Shown: positions 8,072 to 17,246 of the stretch, in pieces
How positions within the stretch are numbered: the stretch's first letter is position 1
Layout: each line of letters opens with the position of its first letter
Assembly: GCA_037968995.1 (NCBI GenBank)
Contig: JBBKWP010000325.1
Coordinates: forward strand, 26,492-90,491
Reading direction: 5' to 3'
DNA length: 64,000 nt
Source: JAEXNA01 sp037968995
GTDB taxonomy: Bacteria > Vulcanimicrobiota > Xenobia > Xenobiales > JADMJV01
Notes under the pieces: model-generated
The model's input: only the letters and a program-made list of their open reading frames with translations
Told to the model about the DNA's origin: nothing
The model's database searches: none
Translations under genes and position numbers: made by a program

Positions 8072-9207
8072 GCGAACCGATCGACGAGGTGTTTATACCC
8101 GAGCATCCTCGGACGATTTTAGTGGAGTCGTCAAGCCCATTAAGCGTCCTGCTACTTTTCATAGCTCTTCTCCTGTCGAGCGTGGCGGGGTATGGTCTGC
8201 TCAAGAGTGGCACGGATGGGTCGCAAGACTTTCCTTTGGCCTACGTTTTGCTCCACCTTTTGGCCTGCGTTCTTACCTGGTTTGCGATCTTCATCGGGCT
8301 TGGGGCAGAGCAGGAGTCCCGACAGGGTTGGGCTCTGTTTCTCGGCACGTTCAGTTTCTTAGCCGGTCCGGTAGGTGTCTTGGGCAGTCTGGTAAGTTAC
8401 CTCATGGCCAAAGGACAGCCCACGGGCACACCACTTATAGAGGTGGTGAAGTCCGAAATGTTCGTCATGGCGCCCACAGACGAAGAGTCGGACGATTTCA
8501 TGTCCATGGACCTAAAGATTCGTGATGAAGCCCAGGTTGAACCGATCATCGATATGCTTCCGCTTGCTGATATCTCCACGGCGATCGCGATCGTTAACCG
8601 CCTGCGCGAAAGAGGTCAGCGACAGGATATTGAATTGATTCGGTCTGTCGCTTCGGACCCGCGTCCTGAGGTCTACCAGTATGCTCTTGCCATCCTCGAC
8701 AAAATGGAAAAGCTGTTCGCAGCCAAAGTATACGCTTTGCAAGAAGAGATTCACGAGAACCCCGAACGTCCATCTTTGCGTGTGGAGATGGCGAAATTGC
8801 ATCTCGACTATATCCAGAGCGGCCTTTTGGACGAGAGTCTGCGCGAGTACTACTGGGAACTGACGTTGAGCCATCTTTTTGAAGCGATGCTCGCTTATCC
8901 ACAGCGGGTCGAACTGGGCGTGGACGTCGCGCAACTGCTAGCTCTCAAGGGTCTATCCGACGAAGCAGGTAGCGTAGCGATGGAAGTAACCAAGAAGGAC
9001 CCCAGCAATTTGCAAGCTCAGTTCTTGATCATCCAAGCTCTCTATGAGAGAGCCCTCAAAGAGAACAGCAGTGAAGGGATTCTGAGCGCGAAGAAGGTCG
9101 CTCTCGGCTCGGCTTGGGCGGTGAGGCTTCCTAAGAAGCGGGCCCCAGGGTTGGGCCCAACGTTCGACCTGGCGCATTTCTGGTTTGGAGACGCATCTGA
9201 TGCTTGA
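8068..9207 (+). CDS. pelE: PelE-like inner-membrane TPR protein of Pel polysaccharide synthesis
   Basis: 379 residues from TTG 8068 with GAGGAGG at 8054-8060 and a 4-base overlap with the STAS gene. Three hydrophobic segments (about 24-46, 56-79, 88-112) are followed by a soluble helical region with tetratricopeptide-like pairs (for example LRVEMAKLHLDYIQSGLLDESLREYY and LGVDVAQLLALKGLSDEAG, quoted in part). In Pseudomonas, PelE is a membrane TPR scaffold that joins PelD and the PelF transferase. Identification rests on topology plus its place directly before pelF-pelG-pelD; sequence alone would leave it a TPR membrane protein. Confidence 0.75.
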   Translation: MSEPIDEVFIPEHPRTILVESSSPLSVLLLFIALLLSSVAGYGLLKSGTDGSQDFPLAYVLLHLLACVLTWFAIFIGLGAEQESRQGWALFLGTFSFLAGPVGVLGSLVSYLMAKGQPTGTPLIEVVKSEMFVMAPTDEESDDFMSMDLKIRDEAQVEPIIDMLPLADISTAIAIVNRLRERGQRQDIELIRSVASDPRPEVYQYALAILDKMEKLFAAKVYALQEEIHENPERPSLRVEMAKLHLDYIQSGLLDESLREYYWELTLSHLFEAMLAYPQRVELGVDVAQLLALKGLSDEAGSVAMEVTKKDPSNLQAQFLIIQALYERALKENSSEGILSAKKVALGSAWAVRLPKKRAPGLGPTFDLAHFWFGDASDA

Positions 9208-10726
9208 TGTCGTTTACATCTGTGAAGGAACCTATCCGTTCGTGCCCGGTGGAGTGTCGAGTTGGATTCACAGCTTGATCGTTGGTATGCCAGAGCTCAA
9301 ATTTGGCATTGTATACTTGGCGCCCAGCGAGAAAGACCATCTCAAGTTTCGTTACGAAGTGCCCAACAATGTAAGGGATCTGGTGGTTATCCCCCTTTAT
9401 GACATCGTCTTCAAACCACAGACGAGAACACCGTTCAAGTCGGTGGCTTGGGAGGACGTTTCACCGTTCATCCAGGGGATCTTGAGAGGCGAGTCCATCA
9501 ATTTCGGCAAAGCTTTCCCTCATCTTTCGCCGGTTGGAGACCGTCAGCCCACCCTCACGGTGGAAGAGTTGGCCAACAGTCAGCAGGCCTGGGACGTCTT
9601 GACCGAATCGTATCGAACCAACCATCCAAAGGCATCTTTCAATGACTTTTTCTGGTCTTGGCGCTATGCATTTCTACCGATGTTCAAGCTCTTTTTAGCG
9701 GAGGTTCCGGCCGCTCGGATGTATCATACCGTGACCACAGGTTGGTCCGGACTGCTGGCCGCCATCGCTTCGCGGCGCTCCCTCCGTCCCTTCGTGACCA
9801 CGGAGCACGGTCTCTATGTGAACGAGCGGCGCATAGAGATCTCTCAAGCTGATTGGATTTTCGTGGACGCACCCCGACGCGGGGACCTAGAAGTCGGTTT
9901 GGGAACATTCAAAGATATATGGATCAACCTCTTTATTGCTCTGGGTAAGCTGTGTTACCAGGAAACAGATCGAATCTATACACTTTTTGAAGGCAATCTG
10001 CGCAAAGAGATCGAGTTTGGAGCTCCCGAAGAGAAACTCGAGATCGTGCCCAACGGTGTGGATATCGCTAGGTTTGGCGAAGAAGTGACGGAACCAGCCC
10101 TGCCAAACGATCCTGAGACCTTCCGAGTGGGGTTGATAGGTCGGGTGGTACCTATCAAAGACATCAAGACTTTCATCAAGTCTGTGAGGTTTATGAACGA
10201 GCAGATTCCAAGGCTGGAAGTCTACGTCATGGGTCCAACCGACGAAGATGAGACATACTACGCGGAGTGCGAAACTATGACCGGCGCTTTGGGACTTCAC
10301 GATGTCATAACCTTCACTGGGCCGGTCGATGTTCGCCGCTACTACCCGTGCCTTGATGTTCAAGTCCTGACCTCCATTTCCGAAGGCCAACCTCTCGTCC
10401 TTTTGGAAGGGTTTTGCAGTGGTCTGCCCGCTGTCGCCTCAGATGTTGGTGCTTGCCGGGAAATCATTTACGGTCGGTCTCCGGAGGACCAAGCGCTCGG
10501 TGTGGCCGGTGCGGTGACCTGGGTCGGCAATGCCCGTCAAACCGCCGAAGCGGTGATCGCTCTCTATAAGAATCCCGAAGAGCGAAAGCGACGAGGTGAA
10601 GCGGGGCGTCAAAGGGTGACCAAGTACTACCGCCGGGACCAGATGCTGGAAACTTATCGTCGCGTTTATCAACAGTACATTCACGCTCCGAGTCGCTCGG
10701 CGACCGGCGTCAAGGAGAATGTCTGA
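9200..10726 (+). CDS. pelF: PelF, GT4-family glycosyltransferase of Pel polysaccharide synthesis
   Basis: 508 residues from ATG 9200 (a TTG at 9185 also fits). The N-terminus CEGTYPFVPGGVSSWIH is diagnostic for PelF, a cytoplasmic GT-B retaining transferase that polymerises N-acetylhexosamine from UDP-sugars. VGLIGRVVPIKDI and the GT4 E-x7-E motif in SEGQPLVLLE are seen in the second Rossmann domain. No membrane span. It overlaps pelE by 8 bases and pelG by 1 base. PelF is thought to be recruited to the membrane by PelE/PelD and to hand the chain to PelG. Confidence 0.95.
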   Translation: MLDVVYICEGTYPFVPGGVSSWIHSLIVGMPELKFGIVYLAPSEKDHLKFRYEVPNNVRDLVVIPLYDIVFKPQTRTPFKSVAWEDVSPFIQGILRGESINFGKAFPHLSPVGDRQPTLTVEELANSQQAWDVLTESYRTNHPKASFNDFFWSWRYAFLPMFKLFLAEVPAARMYHTVTTGWSGLLAAIASRRSLRPFVTTEHGLYVNERRIEISQADWIFVDAPRRGDLEVGLGTFKDIWINLFIALGKLCYQETDRIYTLFEGNLRKEIEFGAPEEKLEIVPNGVDIARFGEEVTEPALPNDPETFRVGLIGRVVPIKDIKTFIKSVRFMNEQIPRLEVYVMGPTDEDETYYAECETMTGALGLHDVITFTGPVDVRRYYPCLDVQVLTSISEGQPLVLLEGFCSGLPAVASDVGACREIIYGRSPEDQALGVAGAVTWVGNARQTAEAVIALYKNPEERKRRGEAGRQRVTKYYRRDQMLETYRRVYQQYIHAPSRSATGVKENV

Positions 10727-12186
10727 TGGCAGGAATCGGTTTTCAACTTAGGCGTTTCACCCAAGAAGGGACCCTGCGAGGGTTTCTTAAGAGTTATTAC
10801 AATGCGGCGCTAGTGGCCGCCGGCCCGTGGGTTCTGACGGTCGTCACCTTGATTATGATTCAGTTCTTGATGCGGCAAGCTGCAATTGTGACGGACCTCT
10901 TTTTAGAAACGATCATCTACATCTACGCCTTCAGTCTGATCGTTACAGCGCCTTTTCAGTTGATCATTACGCGCTACCTCGCCGACCAACTCGACGCTCA
11001 AAAATTGACCGCACACATTCCTACTCTTTTGTCGGTGGGGATCGTATCTAGTGTCGTCAACTACCTGCTTGCTCTTGCCTTCTTTTCGACGGTGAAGGTC
11101 AGCTGGGTCTATTGCATGGTCTCAGCCTCCCTATTCGCAATGGTTTGTAACGTATGGCTCATTATGGCTTTCGTTGGGGCGGTTCGCGCTTTTCACCTAG
11201 TAGCCACGGCTTATGCCAGCGGTACTGTGATCAGCGTTGTCGCCGCGTACTTCCTCGGCAACATCGCGGGCAACCCTGGTTACTTGGCTGGGATGCTCGT
11301 CGGAAATTCTGTCATCGTGGTGATCTGCGTGACGGCATTAGCCAGAGAGTTCGATTCGGCGGTTTCTTTCAACTTTGAATGGGTCCGCTATTTTCGTTTG
11401 GTGCCGTGGCTCCCGGTGGCGGGAGTGCTCTACTATTTGGCGGTTTGGTCGAGCATTATGCTCTACTGGTTCACTGAGGGCAAGCCGATGGCGTCTCACG
11501 CGCTGTATGCCTATGAGCCTCTCGATCTTGCCTCGTTCTATGCTCAGATGACGATTCTGCCGGCGGTGACGATCTTTTACGTCCACAATGAAACGAACTT
11601 CTATGAGGACTACCGTGGATTCTATAATGCTGTCATGACTCGCCGCAGTCTGGCCGCGATCGAGAAGAAGCGACGAGCCCTGGTGGACAACCTGAAGGAC
11701 GCTTTCGTCAACCTGGTGTTGATTCAGGCGGTCGTGACGTTTTCCGCGGTCTGCTTCGCCACCCCCATACAACACGCGCTCGAGATGCAAGACTTGGAGC
11801 GTCAGCTATTTGTCAATATGTGCTTGGGAGCTTTCCCCCAGGCTATTCTGCTCTTTGTTATGGTGATTTTGTTCTATTTTCAATTCTACCGAGAGGCCGC
11901 CGCAACGGCCGGCGTCGCCTTAATCGGCTCGCTGGTGGTAGGGACCTGGACCCTTTACGCGGGTGAAAGCACCTACGGGCTTGGTCTACTGGGCGGCACG
12001 GTGATGGGATTGGCGGTCGGTTTTATGCTTTTATTCGAACGACTGGAACGACTGGAGTATATTACCTTCAGTTCTCAGCCCATGGCCGAAGAGTTACCCT
12101 TTGAATCCCGAATGCTGACCGAGAATCGAAATTTTGGGATCTACTACATTCGTGACGGAAAACGGACCGATGAGACGAAGCGATAG
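10726..12186 (+). CDS. pelG: PelG, multi-pass membrane transporter of Pel polysaccharide
   Basis: 486 residues, about 12 hydrophobic helices, polysaccharide-transporter (PST/MOP) fold. The start MAGIGFQLRR is the characteristic PelG N-terminus, and SYYNAALVAAGPWVLTV follows at about residues 24-40. PelG moves the growing chain across the inner membrane, working with PelF. The C-terminal hydrophilic tail is short. ATG overlaps the pelF stop (TGATG). pelD follows after 21 bases. Confidence 0.93.
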   Translation: MAGIGFQLRRFTQEGTLRGFLKSYYNAALVAAGPWVLTVVTLIMIQFLMRQAAIVTDLFLETIIYIYAFSLIVTAPFQLIITRYLADQLDAQKLTAHIPTLLSVGIVSSVVNYLLALAFFSTVKVSWVYCMVSASLFAMVCNVWLIMAFVGAVRAFHLVATAYASGTVISVVAAYFLGNIAGNPGYLAGMLVGNSVIVVICVTALAREFDSAVSFNFEWVRYFRLVPWLPVAGVLYYLAVWSSIMLYWFTEGKPMASHALYAYEPLDLASFYAQMTILPAVTIFYVHNETNFYEDYRGFYNAVMTRRSLAAIEKKRRALVDNLKDAFVNLVLIQAVVTFSAVCFATPIQHALEMQDLERQLFVNMCLGAFPQAILLFVMVILFYFQFYREAAATAGVALIGSLVVGTWTLYAGESTYGLGLLGGTVMGLAVGFMLLFERLERLEYITFSSQPMAEELPFESRMLTENRNFGIYYIRDGKRTDETKR

Positions 12187-12207
12187 GATGTCTGAGGCCA
12201 ATATAAT

Positions 12208-13167
12208 ATGAGACGATTCAACTTTCTAGCCGAGATTGCGGTACTCTACCTCATTGTCTGCGCGATTGGCTGGTTTTTCAATGGGGGAGCCTGGAGCTAT
12301 CCCGGGGTGGCGCTTCATCCCTTTTTGATCGTGGTTGCCATCGAGGCCAATCAATACGGACTGCGGCCTGCGATCTTGACGTCGGTAGTGGGCCTTCTGC
12401 TTTACCTGATCGGTTCTCCAGGGCTTAGTAATGATGACTCCGTCCCGATGCTGGCCATCATGGCCACCGGAGTTCTTTTCGGTATGACTCAGGAAAGTCG
12501 CAATCGTCAACTGCGCGATGCACGTAACGAGTTGGACCGGTCGCGAACTGAGCAAGACCGATTACGGCAAAGAATTCAGATCCTCACGCAAGCCAACAAT
12601 GAACTCAATGAGCGGATTTTGGGAGAAGTGAATACGGTAAGTTCTTTTTCCGAAATCGCGCGTCGCTTGTCAGTTCTCGAGCAAGAAGATCTCTTCCCAG
12701 CCATCTGCGAGTTGATCAACGATTATCTCTCAGCCTCAAAAAGTTCTGTCTACTCTTTATCGGACGGAGTCCTAACGCTGGAATCGGCTCGAGGATTTGT
12801 GGTTATCCCGGAAGACCTCAAGTCCATTTCAAACCAGGACTCCCTTGCCTGGCACGCCGTCAACGAGAAGACCTCCTTGTCGGCCTTGGACCTGCTGAGT
12901 CGCAAGGGTACTGCGGAGACACCTGCTCGCGCTCTCAAGGAGGGTGAACATCCTATACTGATGGCGTCACCCATTTTTGATGAAGCCGAAGGAAGGGTCA
13001 CCGGGGTGGTCTGTGTGAACAACCTACCATTCTCCAAGTTTCACGGAGCTTCCAAGAAAATCTTAGGTGTGATAGCCCGCTGGGCCGGCGACGCCCTTAA
13101 CAACGCGGCCATCGTGGAAGGTCTTCGGGCGAGACTCTCAGCGGAAGCGTCCAGGGGGGCTCAATGA
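12208..13167 (+). CDS. pelD: PelD-like membrane GAF protein without the C-terminal GGDEF part
   Basis: 319 residues against about 455 in Pseudomonas PelD. N-terminal hydrophobic segments (about 6-27, 37-75, 83-95), a coiled coil (about 98-135, RNRQLRDARNELDRSR), then a GAF domain (about 145-310; hydrophobic core around ILMASPIFDEAEGRVTGVVCVNN). Pseudomonas PelD binds cyclic-di-GMP at an RxxD inhibitory site in a degenerate GGDEF domain after the GAF domain; here the protein ends right after the GAF domain, so that receptor is missing. Named by topology and location after pelEFG. Its stop overlaps the next gene, a double PilZ protein, by 4 bases (ATGA). Confidence 0.8.
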   Translation: MRRFNFLAEIAVLYLIVCAIGWFFNGGAWSYPGVALHPFLIVVAIEANQYGLRPAILTSVVGLLLYLIGSPGLSNDDSVPMLAIMATGVLFGMTQESRNRQLRDARNELDRSRTEQDRLRQRIQILTQANNELNERILGEVNTVSSFSEIARRLSVLEQEDLFPAICELINDYLSASKSSVYSLSDGVLTLESARGFVVIPEDLKSISNQDSLAWHAVNEKTSLSALDLLSRKGTAETPARALKEGEHPILMASPIFDEAEGRVTGVVCVNNLPFSKFHGASKKILGVIARWAGDALNNAAIVEGLRARLSAEASRGAQ

Positions 13168-13922
13168 GTTTTCTAAACAAGCTACTCGGTGGATTTCGAA
13201 GTTTCGTTCTTGGTGGAGAGCCGGCCACCACCGAAGAGAGTCGTTCTTCTCCTCGCATACTCTGCTATTACCGCGTAAATCTGCGCAACGACGGTCGGGA
13301 CTTCAAAGCCACCATCATCGATATCGGAACCACGGGAATGCGGGTCGAAGGGGTTCCTCAACTCGAGAAAGGCGAACGATTCGAACTATCTTATCCGTTC
13401 GCGGAGGCATTCAGTAAAGAACACTCCTTCGAGGTTGAGGTCATGTGGTGTCGGCCCCGAGGCCACGACGATGAACTGGTCGCCGGTGTGCGGTTTATTG
13501 AGCAGGGCGAGGGCCTCGCGGGGACCTGGGTTCATACCCTGTTAACGGAGTTGGGTTTGACAGGCGACTTGGTCTATCAAAAGCGTCAACACGTTCGACT
13601 CACCACCACCCAGAAAGTCTTCTTTCGTGACGAGACGACAGGTCATCATCTCTTAGAAGGACGGGTCAACAATCTGTCGGTGGGCGGCGCCTTGATAGAA
13701 AGCAAGACCAGCTTGAAGGCCGGTCGTCGAATCCTGGCATTGATCGGGCCCAACGTCAATTTTCCGACGCTCGCCATCCACGCAGAGATCTTGAACTGTC
13801 GGGTCGACGACGAAGACGGTCATCATTTACTCTCCCTGCATTTCGTGGAGATGGACAAAGACCAACTCCGGGAACTGGAGACCCTTGTTCTGGCAATGCT
13901 CGAAGGTCGGACTTTGGCTTAA
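13164..13922 (+). CDS. Protein with two PilZ domains, probable cyclic-di-GMP receptor coupled to PelD
   Basis: 252 residues. The first PilZ domain has R27-x3-R31 and DIGTTG (53-58, Ser replaced by Gly); the second has R141-x3-R145 and NLSVGG (170-175), matching the full binding consensus. The N-terminus (MSFLNKLLGGFRSFVLGG) could form an amphipathic membrane-associating helix. Translationally coupled to the shortened pelD by ATGA, so a one-to-one complex in which this protein supplies cyclic-di-GMP sensing is a reasonable inference. Last gene of the + strand run that begins near the left edge; the next gene converges with no gap. Confidence 0.82.
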   Translation: MSFLNKLLGGFRSFVLGGEPATTEESRSSPRILCYYRVNLRNDGRDFKATIIDIGTTGMRVEGVPQLEKGERFELSYPFAEAFSKEHSFEVEVMWCRPRGHDDELVAGVRFIEQGEGLAGTWVHTLLTELGLTGDLVYQKRQHVRLTTTQKVFFRDETTGHHLLEGRVNNLSVGGALIESKTSLKAGRRILALIGPNVNFPTLAIHAEILNCRVDDEDGHHLLSLHFVEMDKDQLRELETLVLAMLEGRTLA

Positions 13923-14288
13923 CTAAGAAGCTTTGTCGAGAGCGGCGGTGCGAGACAAGAGGTTCGAGAAGTTGTCAGTCGAGGATTCTTCCTCTTTGCA
14001 GTCGGGGAAAAGATAGGCCCATTTACTCACGCGGGTCAGGGCATGGCGCATCTGGTCGCCCTCATCGGGGCTGCCGGAGTACGGTTCACTGAGAACGCCG
14101 TCGAGTTCGCCGAGGTCGTGGACGCCCAGCCTTTGTCTCAAAGTGCGGCGTGTGCGGTAAAAGAGAGTGACAGAACCTTGGCGTCCCGGAGGCTGACTGG
14201 AAAACAGCAGCGGCGCATTGTCCGTCTGCGTGAGATCTCGGTTGTCTAAGGGTTGGAAATGGAACGTCTGATTGGCTCGGTTTGACAT
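13923..14288 (-). CDS. Hypothetical soluble protein
   Basis: 121 residues from ATG 14288, chosen because GAAGAGG lies about 6 bases upstream on this strand; a longer reading to 14318 is possible. Composition is polar with no signal peptide or membrane helix. It contains RTRRTLRQRLGVHDLGELDG, a basic helix-like stretch, and an acidic C-terminus. No family recognised. The stop abuts the stop of the double PilZ gene with no spacer. Lies 113 bases downstream of the membrane-protein pair in the same direction, so it may have its own promoter. Confidence 0.6.
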   Translation of the reverse strand: MSNRANQTFHFQPLDNRDLTQTDNAPLLFSSQPPGRQGSVTLFYRTRRTLRQRLGVHDLGELDGVLSEPYSGSPDEGDQMRHALTRVSKWAYLFPDCKEEESSTDNFSNLLSRTAALDKAS

Positions 14289-14401
14289 GGTTACCTCTTC
14301 ATAACCATTGAACACCAAAATGCTTGAGAATTTGTAAACCTTTTATTGCCGTTACGACGATCCGCCTGATCAAGCTGTTCACCACGCTCGCAGAAGGTAG
14401 C

Positions 14402-15109
14402 CTAATTCCCTTGCGGAGTACCGCACCAGAAAGGGAGAGAGCGACGGCCGTTCTCCCCATCGAAACGAAATTTCAAGGTCACCGTCCAACCCGGCGTTTT
14501 CACTTTGACACGGACTCCCGTCTCGTCCTTGGACATCAGCGCGAATCGAAACTTGTCATCCAAGGAGGGCGTAGTTTCTTGGAATTTCTTGTCCGGGTTG
14601 GCAGCCTCGTCGCCTTCTAAAGAAGGCGAGACCTGGGCATCGAAAAAGCGCGCTGCGATTGGGCGACCGAACGAGTCGGACAGGTAGATCCGAACTTCCC
14701 CCGACTCGATCCGGGCTACCTCGGCGTGAAAATCCCCCCACATGGCGATCTGACCGCCTTGGACCTGGGTGTGTCGATGGTCCTCCGCGACGGTCGGTTC
14801 CGTGGTCAGTGCCACCATCGAGCTTCGAGTCAGCCACCAACCCATGCTCAAGACGAGAAGTAAGATCAGCCCGATCCATCCGATAAGTCCCTTGGACCCT
14901 TCATCGCTCGAGGCGGTCGTGCTGATCTTAGGTCCATCTTTGTCTGATTGTTGAAAAAGTGGCGCCAGGATGGGGTAACCCATAAGCATCGTTAAAGAAA
15001 TTGTTACGAAAAACTTGACGAGGTTGGCCGTCGCCTCATCGCCGGTAATGGGTCGAGGGTCGGCGCCGTGAGCCAAAAATTGGGCTATGTGAAGTATTTC
15101 AGGAACCAT
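14402..15109 (-). CDS. Two-span membrane protein with a periplasmic beta domain (FixH/YtkA-like)
   Basis: 235 residues. Two hydrophobic segments (about 30-50 and 74-93) are followed by an extracytoplasmic beta-rich domain with repeated charged strands (EVRIYLSDSFGRPI, FRFALMSKDETG, VRVKVKTPGWTVTLKF). This strand layout recalls FixH or YtkA-like Ig-fold domains, but I see no metal-binding His/Met cluster. The gene overlaps the upstream DUF2231-type gene by 25 bases, so the two probably form one membrane unit. Function unknown. Confidence 0.6.
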   Translation of the reverse strand: MVPEILHIAQFLAHGADPRPITGDEATANLVKFFVTISLTMLMGYPILAPLFQQSDKDGPKISTTASSDEGSKGLIGWIGLILLLVLSMGWWLTRSSMVALTTEPTVAEDHRHTQVQGGQIAMWGDFHAEVARIESGEVRIYLSDSFGRPIAARFFDAQVSPSLEGDEAANPDKKFQETTPSLDDKFRFALMSKDETGVRVKVKTPGWTVTLKFRFDGENGRRSLPFWCGTPQGN

Positions 15110-16197
15110 GGGATGCCCTCGTTATAAGTCATCAACGCCCCTGCGACCACGAACAGTAAAACGATCCAAAGGATGTCCCACAATCGACGACGCTTTGGGG
15201 CTGCCAGTTCGAGCATCTTCACGCCACCGCAAAGCAGCGCCAAGACACCGATATAAAAATGATGCATGTAGACACCCATAGCGGTTTCCGAGTAAGGAGC
15301 CCCGGTGTGCACGTGGGTGAACAGAATTCCCCCTCCGGCCAACGCCAGGACCGCGACGAGATGGGCTTGCAGGCGTCCCACGTCAGCGTCCGAGCGGCGC
15401 CGGACCAAACTCATTCCGAGCCCTATCATCATCATCAAGGTCGCGAAGATTTTGTGGGCCAGCACTTCGGGGTCAGTGATCGGCTTCTCAGACGACAGCG
15501 GCCAAGCGTCGAAATCACTGAAGATCATCAAAAAGAGACCGCCGGTGGCCAACAGGATAGGTCCGGCGGCGCGCACTCGCTCCACACCGGGAAGTTCCAG
15601 AAGTTGATAGGTGAGCCAGAGGGCTAAGCCCAAAACCATCCAGCCGAAAATGTGATGCATCATTTCCGAATAGGCGAGTTCATCGTAGGTATTGACCAAG
15701 GTCAGATTGGCCAGTTCCAAAGCCGTGGCCTTGATGGGAGGGATGACACCCTGGACGCCGGCGGCATATTTGTACACCAAACGGCCTCCTTGGGCCCCGG
15801 TGAGGTAGAGCGCATACAGCGCCCCAAAGGCTAACGCGAGATAGATCCTGAAAGTCGATGATTTGCTTTGAGGCGTGAGAAACGACCTAAAGGCCACGAG
15901 GGCGATGAAAGCCCAGGAGGTGATGGTGGCGTAGGACTCGTGGAGCTTGATAGGATCCTGCGGCACGAAGGACCGAGCCGCCCAGATTTCTGCGAAATTT
16001 CCGCTGATGAACGATAGACACAAACCGATCGTGCCGAGCACCAAAACCACGTTGCCGGCCCACTGGGCGTTCTCGTTCTCACGAATGTGGCCATAGAGGT
16101 CGAGCATCACGGCCACGATCAGAAGCGCAATAGGAAAGTGCACCAGGGCCGGATGCCAGGTCGCGAAGTATTGACTGAGTTCCATGGACGGAATCAT
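15085..16197 (-). CDS. DUF2231-family polytopic membrane protein
   Basis: 370 residues from ATG 16197, which has AAAGG just upstream; a longer reading to 16248 is less likely. About nine hydrophobic helices. The family motifs are clear: WHPALVHFPIALL near the start, KLHESYA, and TGAQGGRLVYKYAAGV. DUF2231 proteins are often found near cytochrome or haem-copper oxidase genes and carry conserved His in membrane helices, which suggests haem binding or electron transfer, but no function is proven. A second half with further helices and His residues (MMHHIFGW, MHHFYIG) makes it longer than a single domain. Overlaps the downstream membrane gene by 25 bases. Confidence 0.8.
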   Translation of the reverse strand: MIPSMELSQYFATWHPALVHFPIALLIVAVMLDLYGHIRENENAQWAGNVVLVLGTIGLCLSFISGNFAEIWAARSFVPQDPIKLHESYATITSWAFIALVAFRSFLTPQSKSSTFRIYLALAFGALYALYLTGAQGGRLVYKYAAGVQGVIPPIKATALELANLTLVNTYDELAYSEMMHHIFGWMVLGLALWLTYQLLELPGVERVRAAGPILLATGGLFLMIFSDFDAWPLSSEKPITDPEVLAHKIFATLMMMIGLGMSLVRRRSDADVGRLQAHLVAVLALAGGGILFTHVHTGAPYSETAMGVYMHHFYIGVLALLCGGVKMLELAAPKRRRLWDILWIVLLFVVAGALMTYNEGIPWFLKYFT

Positions 16198-16292
16198 AAC
16201 CTTTCGAGAAAGAACTTCCAAGGTTTTGAGGTGAAGGTTTCCCGTCATCGGCTCGGGAAGGCTGGCCTGTAAAAATTTCAGGAGTTGAGAAT

Positions 16293-17201
16293 TTGAGTCA
16301 AAGGTTGATCGAGAAGTCCATGGTTGTCGGAGCGGGCACCATGGGGGCGGGCATCGCGCAGGCGTTGGCGCTCGCCGGAGTCACCGTGGTGATGTACGAT
16401 ACCGAGTCTGCGGCGATCCTGCGAGGCAAGGCCACCATCGAAGCGAGTTTGGAGAAGTTTGTTTCCAAGGGCAAGTTGAGCTCTGAGGACGCGTCGGGCG
16501 CGCTGGCAAGGTTGACCACCGCGACCGACTTAGGAGCAGGCGCGGACGTCGACATGGTCATCGAGGCGATCATTGAGAATCTCGCGATCAAGAAGGATCT
16601 GTTCGCTAAACTTGACGCCTCGTGCTCAGAGAGAACCCTGCTTCTTACCAATACGTCGTCGCTTTCCGTCACCGACATGGCCAACGCCACCGGACCTGAC
16701 CGCCGACCTTTGGTGGTGGGAATGCATTTTTTCAACCCCGTGGCCCTGATGAAACTTGTCGAGGTCGTGCGAACACCGTTCACCTCAGAGAATGCCTTCG
16801 CGGCAGTCTGGAAATTAGCCGAGCGATGTGGCAAGACTCCAGTGGAAACGAAGGATACACCCGGCTTCCTTTTTAACAGGCTGATCTTGCCCTATCTCAA
16901 CGAGGCCATGTGGGCCGTCTATGAAGGAGTGGGCCGCACAGAGGATCTCGATCGAGCTATGATTCTTGGTGGAAATATGCCTATCGGACCTTTGGCCTTG
17001 TTAGACTTGGTGGGCCTAGACGTTCAGCTTCACGCGCTTTCAGCCATCCACGAGGAGACCGGCGAGCCAAAGTATCGACCCTGTCCCTTGAATCGCCAGA
17101 TGGTGCGGGCGGGTTACCTCGGACGCAAAACAGGCGTCGGGTTCTACGACTATCGAGGCCCTGAGAAGGTTCCCACCGACTTGTCGGTGTTCCGCTTCTA
17201 G
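16293..17201 (+). CDS. 3-hydroxyacyl-CoA (3-hydroxybutyryl-CoA) dehydrogenase
   Basis: 302 residues, TTG start at 16293 with AGGAG in the preceding bases. Oxidises (S)-3-hydroxyacyl-CoA with NAD, or the reverse. The Rossmann GxGxxG is VVGAGTMGAGIAQ (11-23); VIEAIIENL carries the catalytic-region Glu and GMHFFNPVALMKLVEVV the catalytic His; DTPGFLFNRL begins the C-terminal helical domain, and the GYLGRKTGVGFYDY ending is typical of stand-alone enzymes. First gene of a + strand set with crotonase and thiolase, together enough for a C4 beta-oxidation or crotonyl-CoA cycle. Confidence 0.93.
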   Translation: MSQRLIEKSMVVGAGTMGAGIAQALALAGVTVVMYDTESAAILRGKATIEASLEKFVSKGKLSSEDASGALARLTTATDLGAGADVDMVIEAIIENLAIKKDLFAKLDASCSERTLLLTNTSSLSVTDMANATGPDRRPLVVGMHFFNPVALMKLVEVVRTPFTSENAFAAVWKLAERCGKTPVETKDTPGFLFNRLILPYLNEAMWAVYEGVGRTEDLDRAMILGGNMPIGPLALLDLVGLDVQLHALSAIHEETGEPKYRPCPLNRQMVRAGYLGRKTGVGFYDYRGPEKVPTDLSVFRF

Positions 17202-17246
17202 ACTATCACGTCAATCGACCCAACTTACAGAACAGGATCGCAAATC

